Below, one piece after another: positions 31,939 to 43,144 of a DNA stretch of 64,000 bases. The notes under the pieces are model-generated. The model did not search any database and was not told where the DNA came from. It worked only from the letters and a program-made list of their open reading frames with translations. The translations under genes were made by a program, and so were the position numbers. This DNA is from Bacillota bacterium (GTDB lineage: Bacteria; Bacillota; Clostridia; Oscillospirales; Ruminococcaceae), in the NCBI GenBank assembly GCA_023460035.1, contig JAEWRN010000018.1:1-64000 (forward strand), in the 5' to 3' direction. Numbering within the stretch: position 1 is the stretch's first letter; each line of letters starts with the position of its first letter.

Positions 31939-33387
31939 ATGGTAGATGTGACGATTATTGGCTGTGGCGTAGTGGGCGCGGCAGTGGCGTACGAGCTGGC
32001 ACACTATAACTTAAGTACGCTGGTACTGGAAAAAGAGAACGATGTTTCTACCGGTACGACCAAGGCAAACAGCGCAATCATTCATGCCGGGTACGACCCG
32101 GAGCCCGACACGCTGATGGCCCGTTTTAATGTGGAGGGCAACCGGCTGGTGAAAGAGCTGTGCAAAAAGCTGGACGTGCCCTGCAAAGAAATTGGCAGCC
32201 TGGTGCTGGCCTTTACTGAAGAGGAGACCAAAACCGTGCAGGCACTGTACGAGCGCGGGGTGCGCAATGGGGTGCCCGACATGCAGGTGCTCAGCGGGCA
32301 GCAGGTGCTTGCCATAGAGCCGAACCTTTCAAAAGAGGTCAAGGGGGCCTTGCTGGCCCCCACCGCCGCAGTGCTTTACCCGTGGGAGCTTTGCCTTGCG
32401 CTGGCTGAAATCGCGGTAAAAAACGGCGTGCAGCTGCGGCTGAACAGCCCGGTGACCGCCATCAGTAAAATAGACGGCGGGTTTCGCATTACGGCGGGCG
32501 GGCAAACGGTGGAAACACGCGCCATTGTCAACGCCGCAGGGGTAGAGGCCGAGCAGGTCAACGACATGGTGGCGGCACACGCCTTTACCACCTACCCCAG
32601 CCGGGGCGAGTATTACCTGATGGACAAAAGCCAGGGCGCCATTGTGGAGCGGGTGATTTTCCAGTGCCCCAACCAGGACGGCAAGGGCGTACTGGTGGCC
32701 CCCACAGTGCAGGGTAACCTGATCGTGGGCCCAAATGCCGAGCCTGTGGCAGACGGCGAGGACGTTGCCGTCACCGCACAGGGGCTGGATTTTGTGCGCA
32801 GCAAGGCGGCCAAAAGTGTGCCGGACATCAGCTACCGCGACGCCATTCGCAATTTTGCCGGGGTGCGTGCGGTCACCGACCAGCCGGATTTTATTGTGAG
32901 TGAAAGCAAAGACGCGCCGGGCCTCATTAATCTGGCGGGCATTAAATCACCCGGGCTTACCAGTGCGCCGGCAATCGCCAAAGAGGCCGTGCGCCTGCTG
33001 CAAAACGCAGGGCTGCCGCTGCAGCAAAAGCCGGTGTTTGACGATACCCGCCACCGGGTGCGTTTTCGTGAGATGTCGTCAAAAGAGCGCGACGAGCTCG
33101 TCAGCCGCAACCCCGCGTACGGCAGGGTAATCTGCCGCTGCGAAACTGTGACAGAGGGCGAAATTTTGGATACTCTGCACTCGCCGATCCCCCCCGTTTC
33201 GGTAGACGGTGTCAAACGGCGCTGCAACCCCGGCATGGGGCGGTGCCAGGGCGGCTTTTGCGGGCCGCGGGTGCTTGAAATTTTGGCGCGTGAGCGCGGG
33301 GTAGACCCGCAGACCATCTGCCAGGACAAAGAGGGCAGCGAGATCCTAGTAGGCCGCACAAAGCAGGAAGGGGGTGCACAGGCATGA
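31939..33387 (+). CDS. FAD-dependent glycerol-3-phosphate dehydrogenase-like oxidoreductase (GlpA type)
   Basis: A 482-residue flavoprotein. The N-terminal FAD Rossmann motif is IIGCGVVGAAVAYELA. The DAO-type fold includes the loop TGTTKANSAIIHAGYDPEPD and the FAD-closing region GLINLAGIKSPGLTSAPA. The C-terminal 90 residues form a BFD-like [2Fe-2S] domain (VICRCETVTEGEI, KRRCNPGMGRCQGGFCGP). This is the GlpA/LhgO architecture. With the FAD enzyme and DUF1667 protein that follow it probably forms an anaerobic G3P or 2-hydroxyacid dehydrogenase complex. GGGAGGG lies 12 bases before ATG 31939. Confidence 0.88.
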   Translation: MVDVTIIGCGVVGAAVAYELAHYNLSTLVLEKENDVSTGTTKANSAIIHAGYDPEPDTLMARFNVEGNRLVKELCKKLDVPCKEIGSLVLAFTEEETKTVQALYERGVRNGVPDMQVLSGQQVLAIEPNLSKEVKGALLAPTAAVLYPWELCLALAEIAVKNGVQLRLNSPVTAISKIDGGFRITAGGQTVETRAIVNAAGVEAEQVNDMVAAHAFTTYPSRGEYYLMDKSQGAIVERVIFQCPNQDGKGVLVAPTVQGNLIVGPNAEPVADGEDVAVTAQGLDFVRSKAAKSVPDISYRDAIRNFAGVRAVTDQPDFIVSESKDAPGLINLAGIKSPGLTSAPAIAKEAVRLLQNAGLPLQQKPVFDDTRHRVRFREMSSKERDELVSRNPAYGRVICRCETVTEGEILDTLHSPIPPVSVDGVKRRCNPGMGRCQGGFCGPRVLEILARERGVDPQTICQDKEGSEILVGRTKQEGGAQA

Positions 33388-34655
33388 GTGAATACCATGA
33401 GCTGGTTGTCATTGGCGGGGGCCCGGCAGGGCTTGCAGCCGCCTGTGAGGCGTGGGAAAAAGGCGTTAAGGACATTTTAATCGTCGAGCGCGACAAAGAG
33501 CTGGGCGGCATTTTAAACCAGTGCATCCACAACGGCTTTGGGTTGACCTATTTTAAAGAAGAGCTCACCGGCCCGGAGTATGCGGCCCGGTTCATCAAAA
33601 TGCTGTTTGACACCGGGGTCGAGGTGCGCACCGACACGATGGTACTCACCGTCACCCAAAACCGCGAGGTGCACCTTGTCAATAATTTTGACGGCTACCA
33701 CGTGGTAAAGGCGGGCGCTATTCTGCTGGCCATGGGCTGCCGCGAGCGCACCCGTGGCGCCATCGGCATCCCGGGCGACCGGCCTGCTGGGGTGTTAACG
33801 GCAGGGGCTGCCCAGCGGTATATGAACATTGAGGGCTATATGGTGGGCCGCCGGGTGATTATTTTGGGCTCTGGCGACATTGGGCTGATTATGGCGCGAC
33901 GCATGACGCTGGAGGGCGCAAAGGTGCTGGCCTGTGTCGAGCTGATGCCCTATTCCAACGGGCTGAACCGCAACATTGTGCAGTGCCTCAACGACTTCGA
34001 TATCCCGCTGTATCTCTCGCACACCATCACCGAGATCACCGGCAAGCACGGCCGGGTGAGTGGCGTGACGGTCAGCGAGGTCGGGCCGGACCGCAAACCG
34101 GTGCCGGGTACCGAGATGCGGTTTGACTGCGACACCGTATTGCTTTCGGTGGGCCTGATCCCCGAAAACGAGCTGTCGCTGAATGCCGGCATTGAATTGG
34201 ACAAGCGCACCAGCGGGCCGGTAGTATACGAAAATATGGAAACGTCCATCCCCGGCGTGTTTGCCGCGGGCAATGTGGTGCATGTGCATGACCTTGTGGA
34301 CTTTGTCACCCGCGAAAGCCAGCGCGCAGGCGCCGCGGCCGCGGCCTACCTTGCGGGCGGCAGCACAAAGGGTAGTGCGGACATTGTGATGCAAAACGGC
34401 GACCTTGTGGGTTACACGGTGCCGCAAAAGATTCGCGTTGCCAATGTGGAAAAGGCGGTGCCGGTGTTCTTCCGGGTGAAAAAGGTGATGAAGGCCGGCA
34501 CCGTGCGGGTACTGGACGGCGAAAAGCAAATTGCCGCGTTTCGGCGCAGCCACATGGCACCCGGCGAAATGGAACAGATTCAACTGCCGCTGCAACTGTT
34601 GCAGGGTACCGGCGGCAAGCTGACGGTATTGGTAGAGGAGGCGAGCGAAGCATGA
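33384..34655 (+). CDS. FAD/NAD(P)-binding oxidoreductase subunit
   Basis: A 423-residue pyridine nucleotide-disulfide-type flavoprotein. FAD binds at VIGGGPAGLAAACEAWEKG and the second dinucleotide at VIILGSGDIGLIMARRM. The FAD loop GVFAAGNVVHVHDLVDFV closes the fold. It lacks a CxxC redox pair. It overlaps its neighbours by 4 bp on each side, so the three proteins are made together. It probably passes electrons from the GlpA-like subunit to NAD(P) or another carrier. Confidence 0.9.
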   Translation: MSEYHELVVIGGGPAGLAAACEAWEKGVKDILIVERDKELGGILNQCIHNGFGLTYFKEELTGPEYAARFIKMLFDTGVEVRTDTMVLTVTQNREVHLVNNFDGYHVVKAGAILLAMGCRERTRGAIGIPGDRPAGVLTAGAAQRYMNIEGYMVGRRVIILGSGDIGLIMARRMTLEGAKVLACVELMPYSNGLNRNIVQCLNDFDIPLYLSHTITEITGKHGRVSGVTVSEVGPDRKPVPGTEMRFDCDTVLLSVGLIPENELSLNAGIELDKRTSGPVVYENMETSIPGVFAAGNVVHVHDLVDFVTRESQRAGAAAAAYLAGGSTKGSADIVMQNGDLVGYTVPQKIRVANVEKAVPVFFRVKKVMKAGTVRVLDGEKQIAAFRRSHMAPGEMEQIQLPLQLLQGTGGKLTVLVEEASEA

Positions 34656-34999
34656 CAAAGCGCAGCATGATCTGCATTACCTGCCCGCGCGGGTGCCACC
34701 TTGAGGTGGACGAAGAGACGCTGGAGGTGCGCGGCAACGCCTGCGAAAAAGGCGAGCAGTATGGCCGCAGCGAAGTGAGTAACCCGGTGCGGGTGCTCAC
34801 CTCCACCGTGCGCATCAACGGTGCGTTTGGCACCCGGCTGCCGGTAAAAACGTCCAAAGCCATCCCCAAACCGCTGCTGTTCGACGCGATGCGCGAAGTT
34901 AACCGGGTGGTGGCGACCTCCCCCGTGCACATTGGCGATGTGCTGGTGCCCAATTTGCTGGGCACCGGCGCCGACCTTGTGGCGACGAAAGACATGTAA
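34652..34999 (+). CDS. DUF1667 protein, third subunit of the GlpA-like complex
   Basis: A 115-residue DUF1667 protein. Its N-terminus carries a CxxC motif (MICITCPRGCHLEV; Cys8, Cys11, Cys15) with a further Cys31 in GNACEKGEQYG, enough for an Fe-S cluster or zinc. The rest includes the conserved NPVRVLTSTVRINGA and VKTSKAIPKPLLF. Such proteins follow GlpA-like and FAD oxidoreductase genes in many Firmicutes. Its biochemical role is not established. A 17-bp-stem terminator follows. Confidence 0.9.
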   Translation: MTKRSMICITCPRGCHLEVDEETLEVRGNACEKGEQYGRSEVSNPVRVLTSTVRINGAFGTRLPVKTSKAIPKPLLFDAMREVNRVVATSPVHIGDVLVPNLLGTGADLVATKDM

Positions 35000-35027
35000 A
35001 GCAAAAAGAAGGGGCCGATATCAAAGA

Positions 35028-35069
35028 GGCACCGGGGCGGAAACTGGTTTCCGCCCCGGTGCCTTTTTT
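35028..35069. terminator. Intrinsic terminator between convergent operons
   Basis: A perfect 17-bp stem (35028-35044 with 35047-35063) is followed by TTTTTT. Confidence 0.88.
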
Positions 35070-35085
35070 GTTTTTTGCGTAGTGG

Positions 35086-36905
<1,820 letters not shown>

Positions 36906-36945
36906 TGTTCTATTCTCCTCGTGTGGTATCGGGTTTGCAGAGAGC

Positions 36946-38214
36946 TTATGCGTTTGCGGTGGCAGGGATTTCTTCGGTTTTGCCGTTTTCTTTTTCCAGC
37001 AGTTGTTTTTCATAGACTTTGAAGAAAGGATACCAGATTGCACCGCTTAACACAAACGAAATTGCCACAAAAATTACGGCACGTATTGAACCGGTGGCAA
37101 GCCAGGTGGAAATGGGGTATGGGCAATACCACAGCTCAAACTGCACACGCGGGATAGGCGCAAACTGAATGACTTTTGTGCCAAACCAGGTGAACAGAGG
37201 GATGATGATGCCCTGCAGCCACATGGGTACCATTAAAATGGGGTTCCACGCAATGGCACCGAACACGACCGGCTCGTTGATGTTGAAAACAGCGGGCACA
37301 ATGCAGGCGCGGCCAAGTGCTTTTAGTTCTTTCGAGCGGCTGCGCAGCATCAACAGCACCAGAGGCATTGTGGCGGCAATACCACCCACCCACATATAGG
37401 TGCAGTAGACCAGTGTTTCAGTAAAAATATTCATGTTGGCGGCAGTGGCGGTGCCCGCAGCAACCAGTGCCAGGTTTGCGGTAATCGCGGCCAGTTTGAC
37501 GGGTTGTGCCACAGGGGTGAGCACCCAGGAGGAAATACCCATCGAATAGATAAAGCAGTACAGGAACATCAGCAGCGTAAACCCATACCAGGTCTGGCAG
37601 AAATTTTGCAGCGGGGTAAAGATGCCGGAAATGATGGTGTACAGGTTGATGTTGAAGACTAAAACCATCCAGCCAAGGCAGATGACGATGGCAATCGGCA
37701 GCAGCGAGTCAAACCAGGCGCGCACGAAATCCGGTATCACGCTGTCCTCTTTAAAAAAGGTGAATTTGCTGAACAGCCCCATGATCAGCCCGACAACGAT
37801 GCCGCAGAACATGGCGCAGAACATGCCGCCGGCACCCATTGCCGCGTGGCCAAAGCCTGCGGTACCATCGGTAAGGCTTTCAGGGGTGATGGCCATCAAA
37901 AACAACAGCACACCGGACAAACCTGCAATCAGGCGCTGTTTGCGGTAACGCTTTTTTTCGCAGTAGTTGAACGGAATCAAAAAGGAGACCAGCAGCAAAA
38001 TCATGCCCATTGTCCAGCCGAACGGGGTCCAGAACGACGGCAGCCAGGGGATGTAGTCGTTGAGAATAGCAAGACAGCAAAAGATAGAGCCCAACAGAAT
38101 AAACGGCAGAATTTGCAGCAGGGAATCCTTAATGACAACGATCCAGGTGAGGTTGCTGACCTTTTGCAGCTTTGGTGCAAAGCTGTTTTCCAGCCAGTTC
38201 ATAAATTTTTTCAT
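36946..38214 (-). CDS. PTS lactose/cellobiose-family EIIC permease
   Basis: A 422-residue membrane permease with about ten hydrophobic segments (ILPFILLGSIFCCLAILNDY, VFGAIAWNPILMVPMWLQG). The conserved NINEPVVFGAIAWNP loop is the sugar-binding signature of cellobiose/lactose EIIC proteins. It imports and phosphorylates a beta-glucoside-type sugar with EIIA and EIIB. The start region MKKFMNWLENSFAP is typical. The substrate is not determined; the altered GH1 enzyme suggests an unusual aglycone. Confidence 0.93.
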   Translation of the reverse strand: MKKFMNWLENSFAPKLQKVSNLTWIVVIKDSLLQILPFILLGSIFCCLAILNDYIPWLPSFWTPFGWTMGMILLLVSFLIPFNYCEKKRYRKQRLIAGLSGVLLFLMAITPESLTDGTAGFGHAAMGAGGMFCAMFCGIVVGLIMGLFSKFTFFKEDSVIPDFVRAWFDSLLPIAIVICLGWMVLVFNINLYTIISGIFTPLQNFCQTWYGFTLLMFLYCFIYSMGISSWVLTPVAQPVKLAAITANLALVAAGTATAANMNIFTETLVYCTYMWVGGIAATMPLVLLMLRSRSKELKALGRACIVPAVFNINEPVVFGAIAWNPILMVPMWLQGIIIPLFTWFGTKVIQFAPIPRVQFELWYCPYPISTWLATGSIRAVIFVAISFVLSGAIWYPFFKVYEKQLLEKENGKTEEIPATANA

Positions 38215-38243
38215 ACGCTTTCTCCTTCACAACCAAATGATAT

Positions 38244-38561
38244 TCAGTTTTCTGCAAACAATGAGAGGATGTGATCCAGTGCTTTGCCACCGTCCAGGTG
38301 TGCATAGTACTCCGGTTTCATCAATGCGACTTTGATGCTGCGCCCTTCACAGATGCTTTGCATGTCGTCCATCAAAATGGCAAGGTGGGGGCCAACCATC
38401 AGGCAGTCAATGTCGTCGACATAGTTTTCCACTTCCGACTCGCTGCGGGCATTGACGGTAATCTCGACCCCGCGTGCGGCTGCAGCCTTGCGGATATTGG
38501 CCGCCATAAAGCCGCTGGAAGCACCGGAACCACAAACCAAAAGAACCCTGAGCTTTTTCAA
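38244..38561 (-). CDS. PTS lactose/cellobiose-family EIIB
   Basis: A 105-residue EIIB with the phosphorylated Cys10 in the P-loop LLVCGSGASSGFMAANI. It receives phosphate from EIIA and gives it to the sugar bound by EIIC. The start is TTG 38561, preceded by AAGGAGGG. It is the first gene of the operon, 30 nt before EIIC, and faces the PRD activator gene across a 284-bp control region. Confidence 0.93.
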   Translation of the reverse strand: MKKLRVLLVCGSGASSGFMAANIRKAAAARGVEITVNARSESEVENYVDDIDCLMVGPHLAILMDDMQSICEGRSIKVALMKPEYYAHLDGGKALDHILSLFAEN

Positions 38562-38625
38562 ATAGAACCCTCCTTCTTTTTTTGCTGCGCTTCGAGGGTC
38601 TTTTGTGCCCTCTCTTTTCGCCTTT

Positions 38626-38655
38626 ATTATAGGGGCGCGCCGCGGGGCATTTCAA
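38626..38655 (-). promoter_or_regulatory. Promoter of the PTS operon
   Basis: On the minus strand TTGAAA (38655-38650), 18 bp, TATAAT (38631-38626). The leader contains a GAGGG/CCCTC hairpin. Confidence 0.75.
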
Positions 38656-38706
38656 ACGCACTTTTGCAGCCGCCCACTGCAAACACGGCGGAAAACTTTT
38701 TGGCGT

Positions 38707-38727
38707 TTTGCACACTATGTGTGAAAA
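38707..38727. promoter_or_regulatory. Palindromic operator between the PTS operon and its regulator
   Basis: TTTTGCACAC-TAT-GTGTGAAAAA: arms CACAC/GTGTG around TAT, extended by TTTT/AAAA with one mismatch. It lies about 52 bp upstream of the PTS -35 and 19 bp upstream of the regulator -35. This suits a LicR/MtlR-type activator. Confidence 0.55.
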
Positions 38728-38745
38728 AACATATCAATAATTTAG

Positions 38746-38775
38746 TTGAAATGGAAACAGGCATTTGGATATAAT
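38746..38775 (+). promoter_or_regulatory. Promoter of the PRD regulator gene
   Basis: TTGAAA (38746-38751), 18 bp, TATAAT (38770-38775). Confidence 0.75.
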
Positions 38776-38845
38776 GAAATTGACTTAAAAGAATAACACA
38801 AGCAGTAGAAGGTTGTAGTTGGAACATAAAGGCCGGAGGTGTACC

Positions 38846-40750
38846 ATGACAGACAAACAAAAAGAGCTGGTACGCATTTTGCTTACAGGCGAAAAGCTGA
38901 CCGCGGCACAGCTTGCCGGGCGCCTTGATTGCTCGGTGCGCAGTGTGCACAATTATATAGGGGAAGTGAATTCTACCTTTCCCCAGCTCATCGAGTCCTC
39001 GCAGAACGGGTACCTCATCAATGTCGAAAACATCGATAATCTGCTCGGCAAAATGGGTTCGCATATCCCGCAGACCCCGGCAGAAAGGTGCAATTACATT
39101 TTGTACAAGCTGGTACAGGCCCCCGCCGCACTTTCGGCAGGGGAGCTTTGCGACGACCTGTTTATCAGCGCGTCAACCTTTCGCAGCCTGCTGGGCCGCC
39201 TGCGCCGGTGGGCGTCACAGTACGACCTGATTGTCAATACGGCGGGGGATGAAATCAGCATCACCGGCACAGAAAAAAACAAACGCCGCATGCTGAGCTC
39301 AATTTTGTATGCAGAGTCCAAAGAAAACTTCATCAGCATTGAGACCATTCAGAACTCGTTCCCCGAAATTGACGTAGAGACCATTCACGAAATCGTCATT
39401 TCGGCGTTGAACGAATACCATTATTTCATCAACGACTATTCGCTGGTCAACCTGCTGCTGCATGTGACCATTGCGATTCACCGCATTGAAAACTGCTGCA
39501 ATGTCGTGCCGTCCAGCGGGGCGGCATCGCTGATCCGCGCACATGAATACGAGGTGGCAAAAAAGATTACTGATGCGCTGGAAGCCGCTTTTGGGGTACA
39601 TTTTGCACAGGGGGAAAGCTATGACATTGCGCTGATGCTGATTTCGCGCGCAAGCTCGATGGACTACCAGAGCATCAGCGTGGAAAACATCTCCCTTTAC
39701 GTGGGCGAAAAGTGCTGGCAGCTGGTGCAAAAGCTGGTGATGGCCGTGCGGGATTATTATGACATCGACCTGTCGCAGCAGGAATTTTTAGTGCGCTTTT
39801 CGTTGCACATCAAAAACCTGCTCACCCGGTCTGAGAACCACTCGTACTGCCAAAACCCGCTGACCAGCGACATTAAGGGCAACTGCCCGCTTATTTATGA
39901 TGTGGCGGTACAGCTGGCAGGTATTATCCGCGAGCAGACGGGCCTGACGATCGACGACGATGAAATTGCGTTTATTGCGTTTCACTTGGGCGGCGCACTG
40001 GAAACACAGCGCGCGCTGGCAAGCCGCATTTCGGCCGTACTGTACTGCCCGTCGTACTACAATATGGACGCCGCGCTGTATGAAAAACTGAACGGCCGGT
40101 TTCGCGAAGAGCTGGTGGTGACCAACGTTGTCACGCGTGAACAGGACATTAAAAAAATTCAAGGGGTGGAATTGATTATTGCAACGGTGCCGCTGCATGC
40201 GCCGATGACAATACCAAGGGTCATGATTACCCCGTTTCTCACCGAGACCAATTGCTTTGACATTAGTTGTTATATCAAGAACATCAAAGAGGATCAGCGC
40301 CGCAGAATGTTTCGCGAAAACCTTTGCACGATGCTGCGCCCTGAATTTTTTGAGCGTGCGTCGAAGCCGATGACGCAAAACGAGCTGATCCACCATATTT
40401 GCGGAAAGCTGCAAAAGGCGGGCTATGTGGACGCGGCATTTGAAGCGGCGGTGCAGGAGCGCGAGCAGGTGTCCAGCACGGCGTTTCGGCACTGCGCTAT
40501 CCCCCATACGCTGAAAATGATCGCGCTGCGCACCGGCATGTTTGCCTATTTAAGCGAAGAGCCGCTGCAGTGGGGCGAGCACACGGTGAACCTTGTGATT
40601 CTGCTGTGCTTTAACCGGGGCGAGCGGCAGGTATTTCACGACATTTTTGACCCGCTGGCCATGATTTTGTATGACAATGCGGTAATTAAAAATGCGGCGG
40701 CCTGCACCGACTACCAGCAGTTTATCGACTATTTGGTCAGCTGCCTGTGA
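38846..40750 (+). CDS. PRD-domain transcriptional activator (LicR/MtlR type)
   Basis: A 634-residue PTS-controlled activator. Residues 1-60 are an HTH (AAQLAGRLDCSVRSVHNYIG). A second HTH-like region follows, then two PRDs with the expected histidines (about residues 195-400, e.g. NLLLHVTIAIHRIEN, DDDEIAFIAFHLGG). Then come an EIIB-like domain (VLYCPSYYNMDAALYEKL) and a C-terminal EIIA-like domain with the STAFRHCAIPH motif. Phosphorylation of these by HPr and the EIIs reports sugar supply. ATG 38846 follows GGAGGTG. It is divergent from the EIIB-EIIC-EIIA-GH1 operon, which it almost certainly controls. Confidence 0.93.
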   Translation: MTDKQKELVRILLTGEKLTAAQLAGRLDCSVRSVHNYIGEVNSTFPQLIESSQNGYLINVENIDNLLGKMGSHIPQTPAERCNYILYKLVQAPAALSAGELCDDLFISASTFRSLLGRLRRWASQYDLIVNTAGDEISITGTEKNKRRMLSSILYAESKENFISIETIQNSFPEIDVETIHEIVISALNEYHYFINDYSLVNLLLHVTIAIHRIENCCNVVPSSGAASLIRAHEYEVAKKITDALEAAFGVHFAQGESYDIALMLISRASSMDYQSISVENISLYVGEKCWQLVQKLVMAVRDYYDIDLSQQEFLVRFSLHIKNLLTRSENHSYCQNPLTSDIKGNCPLIYDVAVQLAGIIREQTGLTIDDDEIAFIAFHLGGALETQRALASRISAVLYCPSYYNMDAALYEKLNGRFREELVVTNVVTREQDIKKIQGVELIIATVPLHAPMTIPRVMITPFLTETNCFDISCYIKNIKEDQRRRMFRENLCTMLRPEFFERASKPMTQNELIHHICGKLQKAGYVDAAFEAAVQEREQVSSTAFRHCAIPHTLKMIALRTGMFAYLSEEPLQWGEHTVNLVILLCFNRGERQVFHDIFDPLAMILYDNAVIKNAAACTDYQQFIDYLVSCL

Positions 40751-40770
40751 TAGCAGAATACAAAAAAGCA

Positions 40771-40816
40771 AAAGCACTGCGGCCCGCACGGCAAAGCGGG
40801 CTGCGGTGCTTTTTTG
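40771..40816 (+). terminator. Intrinsic terminator
   Basis: AAAGCACTGCGGCCCGC pairs with GCGGGCTGCGGTGCTTT (one mismatch), followed by T-tract. Confidence 0.85.
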
Positions 40817-40982
40817 CGCCTAAAGCGACGCGGTATTAAGGCAACACAGACAAAAAAGCGGTACTGTAAAAAAATGTAAAACATCACAAAGGTTCTATGC
40901 CACAAACCCGCTTTTTTGTGTTATACTGTGATTAGTTTTGAAATATGCAATAAAATTAGCCGGTTGGGCACAGGGGGCAGAT

Positions 40983-41705
40983 ATGACGGATTACCGGTTG
41001 GACAAGCTGCTGGCCGAGGCGGCGCAGATGACCCGCACGCAGGCGCGTCGGGCAATCACCGCAGGCAGGGTGACAGTGGGCGGCCAGCCTTGCCGCCGGC
41101 CCGAGCAAAAGGTGTCGCCCGAAGCAGTGCTGGCACTGGACGGCACCCCCCTTTGCTGGCAGCAGTACGTCTACCTGATGCTGCACAAGCCGCAGGGGGT
41201 TGTCAGCGCGTCGCGCGACGCAAGGGATGTGACGGTGATTGACCTTGTAAAAGGCGATTACCCCCGGCGCACGCTGTTCCCCGCCGGGCGGCTGGACAAA
41301 GACTCGACCGGTTTTGTACTGCTGACCGACGACGGCACGCTGGCGCACGACCTGCTTGCCCCGCGCCGCCATGTGGACAAAACCTATTTTGTTACGGTGG
41401 ATATCCCGGTGACCGAGCAGATGGTGCAGGGCTTCACACAGGGAGTCACACTGGCAGACGGCAAACGCATGCTGCCCGCCGAGCTGCTGCCGGATGCAAA
41501 CAACCCCTTTGCCGCCACAGTGGTGCTGCACCAGGGGGTGTACCACCAGATTAAGCGCATGTTTGGGGTGTATGACGCCGGGGTTACGGCGCTGCACCGG
41601 GTGGCCATTGGCGGGGTGGCGCTGGACGAGGGGCTTGCACCGGGCGCCAGCCGGCCCCTGACCCAAAGTGAACTTGCATTGCTGCAAAAAGCAGTGCTGG
41701 AATAA
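40983..41705 (+). CDS. 16S rRNA pseudouridine synthase (RsuA family)
   Basis: A 240-residue pseudouridine synthase. The N-terminal S4 RNA-binding domain is DYRLDKLLAEAAQMTRTQAR (about residues 3-60). The catalytic Asp lies in AGRLDKDSTGFVLLTDDG, followed by VDKTYFVTVDIPV and YHQIKRMFGVYDAGVTALHR. This order is RsuA/RluE/RluF type. Modification of U516 of 16S rRNA is the known RsuA job; the exact site here is inferred. ATG 40983 has GGGGGC upstream. A TATACT -10 lies at about 40922. Confidence 0.9.
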   Translation: MTDYRLDKLLAEAAQMTRTQARRAITAGRVTVGGQPCRRPEQKVSPEAVLALDGTPLCWQQYVYLMLHKPQGVVSASRDARDVTVIDLVKGDYPRRTLFPAGRLDKDSTGFVLLTDDGTLAHDLLAPRRHVDKTYFVTVDIPVTEQMVQGFTQGVTLADGKRMLPAELLPDANNPFAATVVLHQGVYHQIKRMFGVYDAGVTALHRVAIGGVALDEGLAPGASRPLTQSELALLQKAVLE

Positions 41706-41822
41706 AATAAAAGTTTGTGCATCGTTGTACGCTGTCAGTAGGCATCAGGGGGGATTTCTACTGAAATAATGTGAATTTAATCATGTTGCACAGGAAAAAG
41801 CCGGGCAATTTGTCGAATCCTA

Positions 41823-41851
41823 TTGCAAAAGACGAAAGCATTGTGTAAAAT
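41823..41851 (+). promoter_or_regulatory. Promoter of the PucR-type regulator gene
   Basis: TTGCAA (41823-41828), 17 bp, TAAAAT (41846-41851). Confidence 0.65.
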
Positions 41852-41925
41852 AGAGATTGTAGTTCAACGCAAATTGGTGAAATTCACAAGCGGCAGCACT
41901 GCCGGAGGAAAGGGAATCGATCATT

Positions 41926-43011
41926 ATGGCGAACAGAGTGTTTCAGGGGGTTATCTACCAAATGAAGGACGCGGTGGATCGCGTCCTTGGTGTTGTCGAT
42001 GAGACAGGCACTATCATTTCCTGCAGCGAGCTGACCAGAATCGGCGAAGTGCGGGACAGCATCGCGGCCGACAGACTGTCGACCGGGGACGTCTTTGTGC
42101 GCGATGGCTATACCTATCATATGTTCAGCTCAAATAAGCGCAACGACTACGCCGTATTTGTAGAGGGCACCGATGATCTGGCAAGCCGTTATGCGTCGCT
42201 GATCACGGTGGCGCTGCAAAACATCAAACAGTATCACGATGAAAAGTTTGACAAAGCGAATTTCATTAAAAACGTCGTGCTGGACAACATCCTGCCGGGC
42301 GACATTTACGCGAAAGCGCGCGAGTTGCATTTTTCTACCGACGTTTCGCGTGTGGTGCTGCTCATCCGTGTGACCAGCGGCAACGACATTTCGGCGTATG
42401 ACGTGGTCAGCGGCCTGTTCCCCGACAAGCAGAAGGATTTTGTGTTCAACATCAGCGAAAACGACACCGTGCTGGTCAAGGAGATCAAGCGCGGCATCGA
42501 CCGCGAGGATATTATTAAGCTGGCGGCCAGCATTGTGGATACCCTGAACGGCGAACATTACATCAAAAGCGTGGTCGGCATCGGCACCCCGATTGGCAAC
42601 GTAAAAGACCTTGCGACCAGCTTTAAAGAGGGTCAGATCGCGCTGGAGGTCAGCAAGGTGTTTGACACCGAGCAGACGGTTGTCAGCTACGACAACCTTG
42701 GTATTGCCCGCCTGATTTACCAGCTGCCCACCACCCTTTGCGAAATGTTCCTCAAAGAGGTGTTCAAGCAGGGCAGCATTGACTCACTGGATTCTGAGAC
42801 CTTGTTCACCATTCAGCGTTTCTTTGAAAACAACCTCAACGTGTCGGAGACCAGCCGCGGTTTGTTTGTGCACCGCAACACGCTGGTATACCGGCTTGAG
42901 AAGATCAAAAAGCTCACCGGGCTGGACCTGCGCGAGTTTGACGATGCCATTGTGTTTAAAGTGGCGCTGATGGTCAAAAAATACTTAAATTCCAACCCCG
43001 CAAAATACTGA
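41926..43011 (+). CDS. PucR/CdaR-type transcriptional regulator
   Basis: A 361-residue regulator. The N-terminal 110 residues look like a sensor domain (GVVDETGTIISCSELTRIGE). A central GGDEF-like CdaR region follows, and the C-terminal PucR HTH is ETLFTIQRFFENNLNVSETS plus GLFVHRNTLVYRLEKIKKLT. ATG 41926 follows GGAGGAAAGGG. It is directly upstream of ftsE on the same strand, separated by a terminator-like hairpin. Whether it controls the division operon is unknown; the ligand is also unknown. Confidence 0.87.
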   Translation: MANRVFQGVIYQMKDAVDRVLGVVDETGTIISCSELTRIGEVRDSIAADRLSTGDVFVRDGYTYHMFSSNKRNDYAVFVEGTDDLASRYASLITVALQNIKQYHDEKFDKANFIKNVVLDNILPGDIYAKARELHFSTDVSRVVLLIRVTSGNDISAYDVVSGLFPDKQKDFVFNISENDTVLVKEIKRGIDREDIIKLAASIVDTLNGEHYIKSVVGIGTPIGNVKDLATSFKEGQIALEVSKVFDTEQTVVSYDNLGIARLIYQLPTTLCEMFLKEVFKQGSIDSLDSETLFTIQRFFENNLNVSETSRGLFVHRNTLVYRLEKIKKLTGLDLREFDDAIVFKVALMVKKYLNSNPAKY

Positions 43012-43071
43012 TCGATTGTATTTGCCGGGGCGGGGGCGGCGCAGTGCGCCGCATACAGGCACCCAAGGGGT

Positions 43072-43105
43072 CCCGCAGAGCATTTTGCTTTGCGGGGCTG
43101 CGTTT
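43072..43105 (+). terminator. Terminator or attenuator before ftsE
   Basis: CCCGCAGAGC pairs with GCTTTGCGGG (one mismatch) around ATTTT, followed by GCTGCGTTTT. It lies between the regulator gene and ftsE. Confidence 0.6.
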
Positions 43106-43144
43106 TAACAACCCGTGAACTGCGGCAAAGGAGCTTTCGCATCC

